A model generated the notes under the pieces. The model was not told the origin of the DNA. It saw only the letters and a list, made by a program, of their open reading frames with translations, and did not search any database. A program made the translations under genes and the position numbers. Source: Parietichytrium sp. I65-24A (Eukaryota; Sar; Bigyra; Thraustochytrida; Thraustochytriidae). Taken from it: a stretch of DNA of 64,000 bases. Positions 37,495 through 49,700 of this stretch are shown here, piece by piece. The DNA lies in contig BLSF01000007.1 of the NCBI GenBank assembly GCA_012862575.1, forward strand, positions 310,001 to 374,000. The letters are read 5' to 3'. How positions within the stretch are numbered: the stretch's first letter is position 1; each line of letters starts with the position of its first letter.

Positions 37495-39197
37495 ATGAAG
37501 TTGGGAGCTTTGGTAGGGCTCGCAGCGGTCGGCGCTGTCTGCGGCAAGTTGGAGGTGACGTTCGACTCGGTGAGCAAGGAGAGAGTGGAGCTGGACTTGC
37601 TCGGCGCAGGACCTGGGCAGAACTTGGGGGATGAGCGCCTCTGCGACGATGTGGCGCAGATCGCTGGATACCTCAGGCTCGAGGAGCAGAACAAGCACTA
37701 TTTCTTCTGGTTCTTCGAGAGCAGGAACGATCCGGAGAACGACCCTCTCACACTGTAAGTCAAGCGAGTTCTTGGACACAATTGTAGCAACTCTGACTGT
37801 GAGCTAATTCTCGATGTTTTCTGGTGTGCCATCTAGTTGGATGACTGGCGGACCTGGCTGCTCCAGCGGTAAGTTGAGGAAACGGTGAAGGAAACTAATT
37901 CGATTCGGTTGGCCCTCACTTACGTAATAAACTCTTATTTTCATCACTTTCAACAGGAATCGCGCTGTTTCATGAGAACGGACCGTGCACTCCGAAAGAT
38001 GGAGGCGACGATACCCAGAAAAACCCTTACTCGTGGAACGAGAAGAGCAACATGATTTACATCGACCAACCTGCCGGTACTGGCTTCTCGGTAAGTTGAT
38101 CTAACAGCAGGTCGTTACCGTGTCGATCATGTGTTTAATCTGGATTCTGACAACCCAATACTGACATACCGAATTGGTTTTCATGATGCAGTACGGAGAT
38201 TCTGACACGAACGAGGAGGGAGTCAGCAAAGATATGTACATTTTCCTGACTGAGTTTCTGACAAAGTACAAAAAGTACTCCAAGCAGAAGTTCTTCATCT
38301 TTGGGTAAGTTGCCACTCAACCAGTTCGATGTGGAGTTCAAGAAATTTCTGACTCACTGTCAATTCCAAAGCGAGTCTTACGGCGGACACTACGTCCCTG
38401 CGACTGCGCATCGGATTTGGAAGAACAACCAGAACCCTCCACAAGGCGCTCCACACATCAACCTCGCCGGAGTAGCTGTTGGCAACGGCCTCACTGATCC
38501 ACAGATCCAGTACAAGTACTATGCGAAAATGGCTTTCAACTCGACCTTCGCGCCAGCACGCGTCTCCCAGAAAACCTTTGAGAGCATGGAGGCTGCCACA
38601 CCAAAGTGCATTGAGGACATTGTGAAATGCAACGAAAAGGGCACGCCCTTCGCTTGCAATGCTGCGCTCAACTACTGCCAATTGACCTTGGTGATGCCTT
38701 ACCAAGCCACCGGGTACAACGTTTATGACATGCGTAAGCCATGTGGAAAGTCGCCACTGTGCTACGACTTCTCGGACGTGGACAAGTACTTGAATTCTGA
38801 GAAGGTGCAGAAAATTCTTGGAGTGCACAAGAAGTGGGAGTCTTGCAGCTCGCATGTGCACAGTAAGATGCAAAACGACTGGATGCACAACTACCAAAAT
38901 CAGATTCCAGCCCTTCTTGAGGACAATATCCCTGTTCTCATTTATGCTGGCGATCAGGACTACATCTGCAACTGGCTTGGAAATGAAGCCTGGACCCTTG
39001 CTCTGGACTGGAGTGGCAAGGAGAAATTTAACAAAGCAGAGAACAAGGATTGGGTCGTCGATGGAAGTGACGCAGGGTCGATCCGCAACTACGGACCACT
39101 CACTTTCCTCCGCATTTCTCAGGCAGGACACATGGTTCCTCTCGATCAGCCAGAGAACGCTCTCTCCATGTTTCAAGCATTCACCATCAAGCAATAG
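37495..39197 (+). CDS. Serine carboxypeptidase (family S10), five exons, 454 aa
   Basis: These enzymes remove C-terminal residues in the vacuole/lysosome or outside the cell. Exons are 37495-37754, 37837-37868, 37957-38090, 38192-38304 and 38372-39197; introns are 82, 88, 101 and 67 nt, all GT-AG. The joined frame is 1365 nt (455 codons). Exon 2 is only 32 nt. A signal peptide is clear ([17 protein letters not shown]). The oxyanion-type [11 protein letters not shown] is split across exons. The catalytic Ser182 is in GESYGG, which is itself interrupted by an intron; the catalytic Asp lies in [10 protein letters not shown] (374-376) and His433 in [22 protein letters not shown] closely resembles yeast carboxypeptidase Y. 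This is the most intron-rich gene in the window. Confidence 0.95.
37837..37868 (+). other. 32-nt internal exon of the carboxypeptidase gene
   Basis: This exon carries L(W)[10 protein letters not shown] codons, flanked by acceptor ATCTAG at 37831-37836 and donor GTAAGT at 37869. The Gly-rich motif is invariant in S10 peptidases, so the exon must be included. Confidence 0.85.
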
Positions 39198-39460
39198 AAG
39201 CCGAGTGCTACAAGAGATCGTGAGGTGAGACGAGGGCACTCAAGAAATAACCTTCATGGGCCCGTAGCTCCGATATTTTCAATTACTATCGAAATTTAAA
39301 GAATGCTAAGGTCGTCTTCTTTTTGATGGACTGAGTTCTCATGATCTTTTTGCAACCAGTGCTTCTCGACACGGCGAAAAGAGACGCAATGTTTGCTTCC
39401 GAGCCATGAGCGTGAAACAATTCTTAGATAGTTGGTCACTTCTTTATTGGCTATCCTTCT

Positions 39461-41449
39461 TTAAATAAATATTTGGGGGACTTCTTCCGGGCGCAGAAAT
39501 GCTTCTCTCTGCTCGCCGCACTTTTGTTTGATCCCTGATATTCTCTTGCCAAGGTTAGGATAAGTCAAGCGGGTTCCCAGAACCGACGCTCTCTTCATGC
39601 GGGTGAACCGAGAGAAAGGAACTGCCTTTTGACTCTGCTCTGCAACGGCGAGAACGTTCGCAGCCAAGCCAGAGGAGTCGTTTTCGCAGGACTTTAACAT
39701 CCGCTGGCGAACTCGCTTTGCATTGACCTGCCAGGGGGAGTCTACTTCAAGAGCCTCGTCGATCAATTTTGTACAGTTGGATTTGAGGTCGGTGATGTGC
39801 AGGGGCGGTGGTCCAACACCTAGTGTGTGGCAACGGTATCCCCAGAAACGCTGGTCGAAAAGGAGAACTCCTGTAATAATGACAGGAACCCCTGCGCGAA
39901 GCGCTTCGGCTGTGGTTCCGAGCCCCCCATGTGAGATTATTACGTTTGCTTGTGGAAACAGAGCTTCGTAGGGTGCGCCTGGCGTGACGAGCAGTGTTCC
40001 GTCTTGAATGGCGTCCCTGCATCGCTTTTCTAGTTTTGTCTTTGGTAATCTGGCGGGCGTACTTGTAAGCGCCACGACAGCCACAGGGGCCTTTGCATGC
40101 CGAATGAGTTTGATCGCGGTTGCCAGCACCACGTTGCGTGATATAGGCATGGACGAAAATGCCAATACGATAATCTTTCTGCCCTTGTTCCGAGCGCGTG
40201 TGATAAAATCAGACTGTTCTGCACTCAACTCAGCCTGTTGCCGTAAAAAAATATTCCTTGAAAACTTGACGTTTTCACTCCAGTCCGCTGGCTTACCTCC
40301 AAATAGCTCTTCGTCGATGGGGACGATTGCTGGTAAATTAAGTGAGATATACTCTTGCCAAGAGTGGTGGCGAAAGATTGGGCGATAGGCTGGAAGACCA
40401 GCACCTGAAGAAGTAAGATCAAGCCCCCTTCTCTTGCGCATCGAGTTGATGCAAGGAGATGATGGGCTGTTCTCCATAAGGCTCTTCAGGGTGAGATGAA
40501 TCTTGTGGAGGTGCATGTCCTTTTTGTCGTCCAGCCTTTCAAAGTCGCGCTTGTAGAGCGGGAGCAGTGGGGGGTAGTTCTTTGACGGGATTAGAGTCGG
40601 CTGCAGAACATATCCCATCAGAGGGATTTGCAATGCTTCGCTGACTATGGTGGTGACTGCCGTTTGAGTGAAACCGAACAATAGAAGGTCCGGACGGAGC
40701 TCCTTGGCCCAGTAAAAGATTGCCGGCTCAGATCGGAAAAACTCTTTCTCGCTATGAGCAAGCATTATGCGCTGCATGAAATCCCCTTTCAGGTGGATTG
40801 CCCATTGCGCGATTTTGGTTTCCACTCGGCGCTGAGTATCGCCCCCCGAGGGTCTCCATGTAATCTCACCTCGCGAAACAGTAGAGTGAGATTGCACAAA
40901 GTCTTTATACCTGCTCTCAGTCACGATTGTTACTTTCCAGTTCAACATCTCGGCAAGCCCGCGAGCAAGTGCAACGAACGGCTGGACATCACCTCGCGTC
41001 CCCCGCGAGATAATCATCACATGTTTTGCGAACTGGTTCCTCAGAGCAAAATGCTCGGCCCCCACATCCTTCAGCTCGGTACAAAGCTCCACTACAACAG
41101 GAAGTATCGATTTGTTTCGAATGACCACATCTTGGAATGGTCCGGCAAACAGCATGACCTTGGCAGGTCCGTGACCAAGGTCTTGCAAGGACAAGGTCGC
41201 GCTGCCGACCAGTGTATTCCGGCTAAACTTGTTTCGCTGGAAGAGCTCAACAACAATGAGCTTGTTTGGGTCAGGAAAGCTCTCTGCAAATTCAAAACGA
41301 GAACCAAGCAGGCAAAAGTCTGAATCCCCAGTCTTTTGCACCTGCGTCTCAAATGTCTCCCGGTCCTTGCCCGAACTTTCTACATGCAACCTCACCCAGT
41401 ACTGCCTGTCCGGGCAAACGTTCTTCACTGCATTCACCTGAATCCACAT
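39461..41449 (-). CDS. C2-domain plus sterol-type UDP-glycosyltransferase, 662 aa
   Basis: Residues about 1-125 resemble a C2 domain (IQVNAVKNVCPDRQYWVRL, RFEFAESFPDPNKLIVVEL, LVGSATLSLQDL), which in other proteins binds phospholipid membranes, often with calcium. From residue 143 a GT1-family glycosyltransferase begins with HVMIISRGTRGDVQPFVAL; the GxRGDVQP motif is typical of sterol 3-beta-glucosyltransferases (ATG26/UGT80 type). The donor-binding half contains VIISHGGLGTTAEALRAGVP and LLFDQRFWGYRCHTLGVGP, matching the family's C-terminal nucleotide-sugar site. The PH/GRAM region found in fungal ATG26 is not seen; the C2 domain may take its place in membrane binding. The substrate is probably a membrane sterol, but this is inference. 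Single exon, ATG at 41449. Confidence 0.85.
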   Translation of the reverse strand: MWIQVNAVKNVCPDRQYWVRLHVESSGKDRETFETQVQKTGDSDFCLLGSRFEFAESFPDPNKLIVVELFQRNKFSRNTLVGSATLSLQDLGHGPAKVMLFAGPFQDVVIRNKSILPVVVELCTELKDVGAEHFALRNQFAKHVMIISRGTRGDVQPFVALARGLAEMLNWKVTIVTESRYKDFVQSHSTVSRGEITWRPSGGDTQRRVETKIAQWAIHLKGDFMQRIMLAHSEKEFFRSEPAIFYWAKELRPDLLLFGFTQTAVTTIVSEALQIPLMGYVLQPTLIPSKNYPPLLPLYKRDFERLDDKKDMHLHKIHLTLKSLMENSPSSPCINSMRKRRGLDLTSSGAGLPAYRPIFRHHSWQEYISLNLPAIVPIDEELFGGKPADWSENVKFSRNIFLRQQAELSAEQSDFITRARNKGRKIIVLAFSSMPISRNVVLATAIKLIRHAKAPVAVVALTSTPARLPKTKLEKRCRDAIQDGTLLVTPGAPYEALFPQANVIISHGGLGTTAEALRAGVPVIITGVLLFDQRFWGYRCHTLGVGPPPLHITDLKSNCTKLIDEALEVDSPWQVNAKRVRQRMLKSCENDSSGLAANVLAVAEQSQKAVPFSRFTRMKRASVLGTRLTYPNLGKRISGIKQKCGEQREAFLRPEEVPQIFI

Positions 41450-43796
41450 TGTGACATATCTCCAACTCAGAGCCCCGTCCGCTTGCTGCTTCCCAGAAAC
41501 CCTTTCTCGCGAGGCCTGTCAAACAAAAAAACAAACTACAAGCATGCGCGCCTATCATTCGTTTCTGGATTGCAGCGTTCATCACATCAGGTCTCTTGCA
41601 CCACAGTCTTCGATAACGACTTCTAATTTGCCCGTATTTGAAAGTTGCATGGTAGTGCGGCCCACAGTTGCATGGTAGTAACGCGCGTAGCGGTCAAACA
41701 CCTCTCGCTCTTTGAGAAGGAGTCACCGAGGTTGAACTGTTCTCGAAATTCTAATTCTAAATTCTATTCCTCGCCAGTCAAGACACCTCGTTTGCTGCCT
41801 CTCGTCCGCTCGAGACGGAAAGTCAGTTCGGGCCAACCATTCCAAAGTGCAACGTTCTGTGCTCGGTGCTCCTGTTCCTCCTGTTGCTCCTTCCATTCAG
41901 AGCAGTCGGAGTCAGTCGCCTCGCCCTTTTTTTCTTCTTCCAAGAAGACTCTTTCTTTCTACTCTCTTTCCTCCATTCACATGCATGCATTCACATCATC
42001 TGACTCATAATGTGGGACAACATAGTTTTACTGTACCGGCACTCTGTAGTACTATTGACCTAGCTAGCTAGTACCATAGAGTACGCAGAATTTTGACTAT
42101 TTTGACCATCAAAAGTGCGAAATGCGAAATGAAGAAATCGCTTTTCTTCACCTCAGAGTCTGCTCAAACCTTCCTCGACTATTACCGATCTCAATACCAG
42201 CGCCACTGGCATCTGGCAGATCCCAGGCATGTCGGCACGGCAGAGTTTGCGGCCGACGGCGTTTTCTGTACTAGTATAGCCCAGCAAACTCTGATAAGGA
42301 TCTCTACCTCTCTAGCTAGCTATTACTGACAGATGCGATTGGAGAATCAACAAGGAAAGGAAAAAGTGACCCTTCTTCGAGCTGTTTAAAGTGATTGGTT
42401 GATTGACAGTGAGATCACAGTCAATGAATTACGAGATTGATTTCAAAATTCAAAAGAGAGATCGCAAAAACGCAAAACTCACATGTTGAAGTGCCGAAAT
42501 CAAACGTTAACGATGATCGCTGATTGATGAGTCCTGATCGATCGAATCGAGTGGGCAGTTCAGATGCGTCCTATCTTTCCATCCCACTCACGGCTTGTTT
42601 CACATCAAGTGATGTCAAGCGCTGGATGCCTTCTTTCACCTGCCTATTTGTTCGCGGGTTAGGTCCTTCACATGATCAGGTTTGTGATCAGAGGCACTAG
42701 CCAGCCAGCCAGCCAGTCCTCCCTCCGGCGCATCATTGCAGTCCAGAAGGTGTGAAGAAGCCACAAGCAAGTCGTTTTTGGCGTGACAGAGAAATAGCGC
42801 GTTGTCATACATTGCGCATCGCTGCGCTCTGACTGTTTGCAACGTTTGATCACGTTTGATCGATGGAACGGGCGTTGGCGCATGGGTGAGTTACACCCAT
42901 ACCGTACTAACCAGGCACACTTGTGGGAACCAGATATAACCAGATCCTTAGGAGCCCACCTCTCCCGTCACGGTCAAGTCGGTCAAGTTGAGGTTAAGTT
43001 ACCTGAATTTCTGGAAAGCTTTGAACATGATCTGCTTTCCTTGTCGAGTCGCCCGATGTGTCACAACTCGAGGTTGGATAAACATACCTTAAGGTGAACA
43101 CCAGCACAGAAAACGAATGTCAAAAGCTCAGAGAGCTCAGAGGTCGAAGGTAGGTTGTCCAAAGGTTCTGTTCAGTGAACGATGAACCTATTCTTTGTGC
43201 GGCGATGACGCTGACGATCGCTGACGACCGGCCTCAGTGCTACCAATACCGATAAGTCACCGTGGCAGGCAGGCAGGCAGGGACTCAAGCTGAAGCTTTC
43301 TAAGGATTCCCCTCCTTCACGTCCTTCACGTTTTTATTCCTTCTATTCTTCTTCTCTTTTCCTGTTCTCTTTTTTTCCCATTTCCCTAATTTCCCTCAAA
43401 GGCCAAGGAGAGCTGGGCCGCAATGCATCCCACGACACCCACGACACCCACGACCTAACCTAACCCAGTCACCCTCCCGACTAACTCCTCAGAGGATGAT
43501 TCGAGGACAGAGTTTCCGACTTGCGAAAATTCGAACATGAAAAAATTATTCAAGTTTTGAAAAATCTTGCGGAAGGGTCGGTGAAGAGGGAAGGGTGTCG
43601 TAACTTTGACGCTACCGGAGAAGGGAAAGGTAGACTGGCGACGGGCGGCGTCTCATATCCGTGGCAGTAATTGCAGGGAGCACGAACAAGTAGGAGGGAG
43701 AAAGCACTCGGAGGTGTGTTGAATGACAGGAAGAAAGCACCTAGGAAGGAAGGCAGAAGAGCGCGACACCTAAAAGTGGAAGGGAGAAAGGGCGAG
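41450..43796. other. Divergent intergenic region, 2.3 kb
   Basis: Lies between the glycosyltransferase gene (minus) and the giant chromatin gene (plus), so both promoters should be here. It contains CCAG repeats at 42701-42717, GGCA repeats at 43264-43281, CCCACGACA repeats near 43426-43456 and many short frames with no protein-like character. The frame of the giant gene is open back to 43671 but only TTG occurs before the ATG at 43797. Confidence 0.5.
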
Positions 43797-46700
43797 ATGG
43801 GCAAGAGCTCAAGAAATGTCAAAAAACTGCGCGTCAAGGAGCTTCCTCCGACGGGGAGCGGTGGCGGATCACAAGCACAGAGTACGACTTTGGGAAAGGC
43901 AAAGTCTATCAAGGTGAAGCTTGCTTCGTCGGAACCACCAGGAAACCTGAAAGTTTCCATCAAGGTACCACAGAACGTGACCGTGAAGGAGAGAGATATT
44001 GAAAAGGTCTGGAACTGGTCCGGCTCGTCTGAAGTTGAGGTCCTGCGGTGTCTGACAGACTTTCAAATTTATTCAACAACTGAAGAAGGGCCCGAAGATA
44101 AGAATATCTCTGAACTTGTGCCCTTGGAAGAGCTTGACCTAAGAAAGGAAGAGCTGACTTCGATCTCTTGTCGCGCAAGATTGGTTTTAGAGCCAAAGTT
44201 AGAAAATGGGAACGAAACGGGAACACCGGTGCATGGCGCTTCCAAGGTGTCTCATGAAATTGCGCCGTCGATAGAAAGATCCCCTGCCTTGCCTATAAAC
44301 CTTGCCAGAAAAGTCTTGGAAACATTATCAGCAGACGAGCTTGCCACTCCTTTTTTGGTTCCTGTTGACCACAAAGGTCTTGGCCTGTTCGACTACCTGC
44401 AAGTGATCGAAGAACCCATGGATCTGGGAACTATTGGCGCTCGGTTAGAAGCCTCGTACTACTCGCCATTTCCCACACATGAAGTCAGCTCTTCCAAAAA
44501 GAGAAAGTCCTCTTCGACGAACAAAGATACCAAGACCAAGCTATCGTTATGGGTGGACCCCGAAAAATTCAATGATGACTTGAAACTCGTTTTCAACAAC
44601 TGCATGAGATATAACGCGGATGGTTCGCAGATACACTCTGATGCCCGCAAGCTTGCGGAAAAACGATCGCGCTTGTGGAGTCGTCACTGCTCCAAGTCGA
44701 TACAGTACATCACGAGAACCGGTGAGCCTTTCAACGAAGATTCCGCTATTTTGGCGGAGGCATCAAGAAAAGTAGGGAAAGTACCAATCAACTCAGAGAG
44801 CTCGGACTCTCGCGAATCTCTCCCGGGTTTATCAACATTTCATGTTGAAATTCCAAACATATCTGATGTTTCCTTTGATTACGGGATTGGCGGCGCCGCT
44901 TCCTCGCTTTGGCTAGTATCCACATTGAAGCCGGACGAGAAAACAAAAGATGATCACTCCGAACCGAGTCCTGCTCGAAAGTCGCGAAGACGCTCAACAA
45001 TTTCTCAAAAGAAAAAACGTGCGCCCAACTCAACGAAAGCAACTGGAGATGCCGGCTCACATGAACGTCAAATATATTATCGCGTCGCATGCGCGTCGTA
45101 TACCGGCGAGTACACCCCAGATCTACACCCAAGTGACAAGTATAGTCACCACTTCAATAGCATGGTCACCAAATTTCATGCATGCGCGCGTCTCATTTAC
45201 GAGCTGCGCACGAGAATGGATGAGACCAACGCCTTGGCTGCCCTCGATACCCCGGCTGCAATTTTACTTCGAGTGTCAATCTGGTGTGAAAAGCTTGGGC
45301 TTCCTCTTCGCCCATCTGCTGCTGAATTTTGGAAATTGAATGCTACTTTTGTACAGGACCAAATGGAGGGTGTCGGGGCAAGTTTTATTTCTGCTTTTGG
45401 AGTGTATGACTTCTTGGGGATGGTCGGGCAGCTGTCGTCAGACATTCTTGAAAAGTATTTTCCCTTGGATCCTCCGCCACCACTTCTAGAAACTGTGATG
45501 CGTGACGGGAACAATGATGCGGATGCGGAGAACATCCGCGAAGAACCAGTGTCCGCCGCTGAACTTGAAGCTATCCCAGAACAGCCGCGAGAGGAAAGAC
45601 CGGTTTCGGGCGAGGAGGAGGTTGACGCTGCTCTTGAGGGAGTACCCTCTGCAAAATATCCTTTTCCTCACCCGCATCCTCTGGAACTGTTTGTGATTCC
45701 GAACCCGGCATTGGAGCATAGTAAAACCATCAAGCCAGCGCTCTACGCAGAAGAGCTCTTGGGACAATTTATAGAGATTTTTTCAGAGTCCGAAGGAGTG
45801 TGGGCTTTAGCTCAAGTTGTACGATATCGGCCAAAGTCCAACATGCACGTAATCTCTTTCCTTCGCGACGGAACTCAAGAGTGGCGTGACCTCAACAATG
45901 GGCCCTCCGTTGGCTTTGTATGGCGCCTGGTACCAAAAGAACAAGCGCAGTCACAAAGTCTGAACGCAAGTCAAAAGATTGAGACAAGGGAATTTCTGGC
46001 AAGTGTTCTTCCGCCACATAGCGCCTTGGAACGAATTTTTGTTCCCCCAGACCTGCTTGGGAATATCTGCAAAGTCTACACCTTTGTTAAGTGCTTCTCG
46101 AAGCAACTAGGGTGGGAGATTCCGGATTTTACCTTTCCCGAATTCGTTGCTGCTCTCATGAGCAAAACAGAAGTCTGCCAGGACGGATCGACACGGCCGT
46201 ATGTTCCTAATCTACTGGTGGCTGTCCATCTGGGGATGCTGCACTTAGCGCTTAAGTCGAGCATGGAGGATTCAATCGCGTTAGGCCTTATGGAAAAGCC
46301 AAACAAGGAACTCAGCATGCCTTTCCCGAAAACTATTCTGCGCCCAACTTCCGCCGATGATGGCGCCATGACACGGTGGGCTTTCGACCAAATCGGGCGT
46401 GCAGTACTTGGCACCCCTTTGTTGAATCATATTTACAAAGACGCTTTCGCTCAGGAGAGGAAGACGTACTGGCAGCTGCCCGTTTCAACTCAGGCTGGGA
46501 GAGCATTTTGGCAACGCGACTCCGGGTGGAATGCCACAACTCCGGCGTTTTTGCTCAGTATCAAAGCTTTCTACACCGATAGCATCTCCTGGGATCCTGG
46601 CACCGCGCCGCGCTTACTCGGAACAGCACTGAATCTATACACACTCTATTCTCTTGTCAAAGAGAAAGGAGGCTTCACATCTATTTGTGAGAAGGAGGAT

Positions 46701-49700
46701 GAGTGGCTTTCAATTTTAAATCAGCTCCCCAATTTTTCAGGCGACGGTTTTACGTTGGAACAGGATGCGCACGTGGCAAGTGACTTGAGAAGTCTATATA
46801 AGCGCTATCTCCTAGCTTACGAGCTCAGCTATGCAAGCGCACAAACAAGAGGACATTTCAGAGAGCCAGCAATGATGCTTTTGAAAGGCGACCATGCTAT
46901 AAAGGGTGCAGACATCGGAATCCCACTGGTCGAGGTTTCCGAGAAAGGGCTGCAGCATTCTTTGTCTCCAGAGCGTTCAGCAACGCCTGTCAGATTCACC
47001 GGATTTTTGGCATTTGCCAAAACACAATGGGCCAGCTCGAAAACTTTCGCGGATCAGCACCAAGCAATTGTGGACAAGTGGAATGGCCTCTCTGCGAACG
47101 AAAAGACCCATTATAGCGCTGTTGCCGAGAAGGAGAATCGGCAGCTCGCCAGTATGCGGCTCAAGACTCTTTCAAGTAGCACGCGGCAAAACAAGGGCAC
47201 CAGGAGGAACGGCAGGTCTGCATATTCGTTTTTTGTCCAGGAGCAGCTCAAAGACGTGCACTCCATGGTCCCTGATCCTGATCGCTCGCAAGCAACGGTA
47301 AAGACCGTTTTTCGTCAACTTTCGGCTGAATGTGGCAAGAAGTGGAAGCTTATGTCACACAAAGAGCGTCAGCCATACGTGGAGTTGTCGCGTGAGCACA
47401 AGCTCTTGTTGAAGCACGAACGAATGGCGCCTGTGGCGAACGGCATGTCGGAAAACCAGAGCAGTATTGAGACGGCCGCCATGGATGTTGAAGAAGAAGA
47501 TGATGACGAAGATGACGATGGCGATGACGATGACGATGGCATTAGTGAGGAGGATGAGAATGAGCTGGCTCCTTTGGCTGTTGGAACAGAAGAACAGGAC
47601 ATTTGCTCTCCAATCGCCCTGAGCTTCCTTTCTCTCAACGACTTGACATGGCAAGAACTCCTCCTTGAGCTCTTCTGCAGACTGGAAAAAATTCCGAATC
47701 CACACACAACATCACCGCAATTATCCCACAATGGTACCGCCACAACCGCGCATGAGGATCGCGCTCAGAACGACTCGCTTGTCCAAGATCTTGGCATAGA
47801 AGATGACGCTGGGGCGTATGATTTAAACGAGGAAGAACAGAAGGAAAGCGTGTATTGGGGGCTTGAACAGCCAGCAAGCTCTTTTGCACAAAATACAGCT
47901 AGCGACGGTCTTGCGTCCAAAGGCGAGGAGTCAGTCGAGCAGGGAGAAGGAGGTGGCCCGATTTTCGAGGAGTGTGAGCGTTTGCTCGAAGCCTTACTGG
48001 CACACCCACTAGCCCTGCCATTCATGGAACCAATAAAGACGGACCAAGCAGGGTACAAACAGTACTACAAGGTAATTTCAGAGCCTCTTTCCCTCAGCGA
48101 AGTGTTGGAACGTCTGAAATCTGGTTTCTATTCTGCAGGCGAGAAGTTAGGCCTTGAGGTCGATGCATTCAGGGAAGATGTCATGTTGATATGGAGGAAT
48201 GGAAAGGAGTTTTATAAGGAGTCGAGTGTTGAATTTGAAGACTGCTGTCACCTGGAGCAGATCTTCGTGGAGAGGTTCGATAAAATCAAGCAATTGGATG
48301 CGAGCTTTCAGACAAAACTGACGGCCTATGGTCGCGAGTTCTCTCAACGCATCCTCAAGGGAGACGGTGCCGAGTTAAGGAAAAGCTACAACGCGGAACT
48401 ATCTCGCCTCGAGAGAAACCTGTTTCAGTCTGCGGAAGGGACTCTTGCGATTTTGACAAAGCGAAACAGAACAGCAGAGGAGGATGTCAGACGAGAACGT
48501 ATCAAGCATCCAAGCAAGACTTTCGGGCTGCAAGTGCTAGATGTCGTTCTGGCAGACCCAGACGCGGAGGCTTTCCTCGAGCCTCTTGTAGAGTCGTACC
48601 CGGGGGTGGTTGCCACTGATGACATCTCCAAAACAGAACTGGGATTAAAAGCCCTGAAGGAGCTGTCGCTTAGAGGCCGCTATGACTACTATGCCTCCAG
48701 AGACAAGAGCAAGCTTGCACCTAAATTCGTCAAAGACTTTAGGTTAATTCTCAACAATTACAAGATTTGCTCGGCAAACGATGTGGAACTGTGCGAAGCG
48801 GCTGATCGCATCGAAAAGCTCTTCATGGAGTTGCTGGAGCAAGGCTCACTGGAAAAGAAGTCGTCTACAGCCTCTCCACAGGACCCAGCAGCATCGGCGC
48901 AAAACGACCTGAAGGACACCGCAGCGGGGATGAGTACTCTGAGAAAGGCTGAAGAGCGTTTGTTCTCTAGACTAGAGCAGGCTGTACGCGAGAGTTTGGC
49001 CGAAAAAGAGAAGGAAGTCAAGAGTATTGCTAATTGTGAGGCAGAGGGTGGCGGACACCGAAACGTGTCGACCAGCGAGGAAGACGCTTCTCACTCGAAT
49101 CTGCATTCGGCAAGTTTGACTGGAGAGGAGAAGGTCTCAATTCTCGAAAAAATTGGCATCAGAACCGAAAATGCAAACCCAGAATTACCTGAGGAAAGGG
49201 TTGAGGTATCAGTCTCAACGCCTGCACTTGAGCACCCCAAATCAGCGGAGGGCATCATGGATGAAGCATTTCCAGAAGTGTGTGAAAGAATCGTAGAGAG
49301 CCTTTTGGAGTCCAAGGAGTATAGTGTCATTCGCGCCGCAACTCCAAAGGTGGCGAACGTGGACGATACTCCAAATCTGGAAGAAGTCAAGACAAAGCTT
49401 CTCGGCGGAGAGTTTAGGATGGACGAATCCGGAGAGATTGGTAACAAATTTGCTGCTGCTGTGCGGGAATGGCTAAACGTTTTCGCAACTCGATTTCGAA
49501 AAGGCTCCCAGAACTATCTCGCGTGGATGAGGATGATGAAACGTTTTGAGGCAATGTACACCGCCGCTTTGCGCGACTCGGCTTCCAACAAATGGGCATG
49601 GGTGGGGGAAGATATTCTCTGGGTGGACGTGCGGGCAAATCCACCAGTGGTTCGTGACGCTCATATCTTGGATTATTACGCGCTTCCGAAATACCGATAC

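Noticed and set aside
38295-39239. Minus-strand frame of 314 codons opposite the carboxypeptidase
   Set aside because: It is the antisense shadow of exon 5, which has complete S10 catalytic motifs on the plus strand.
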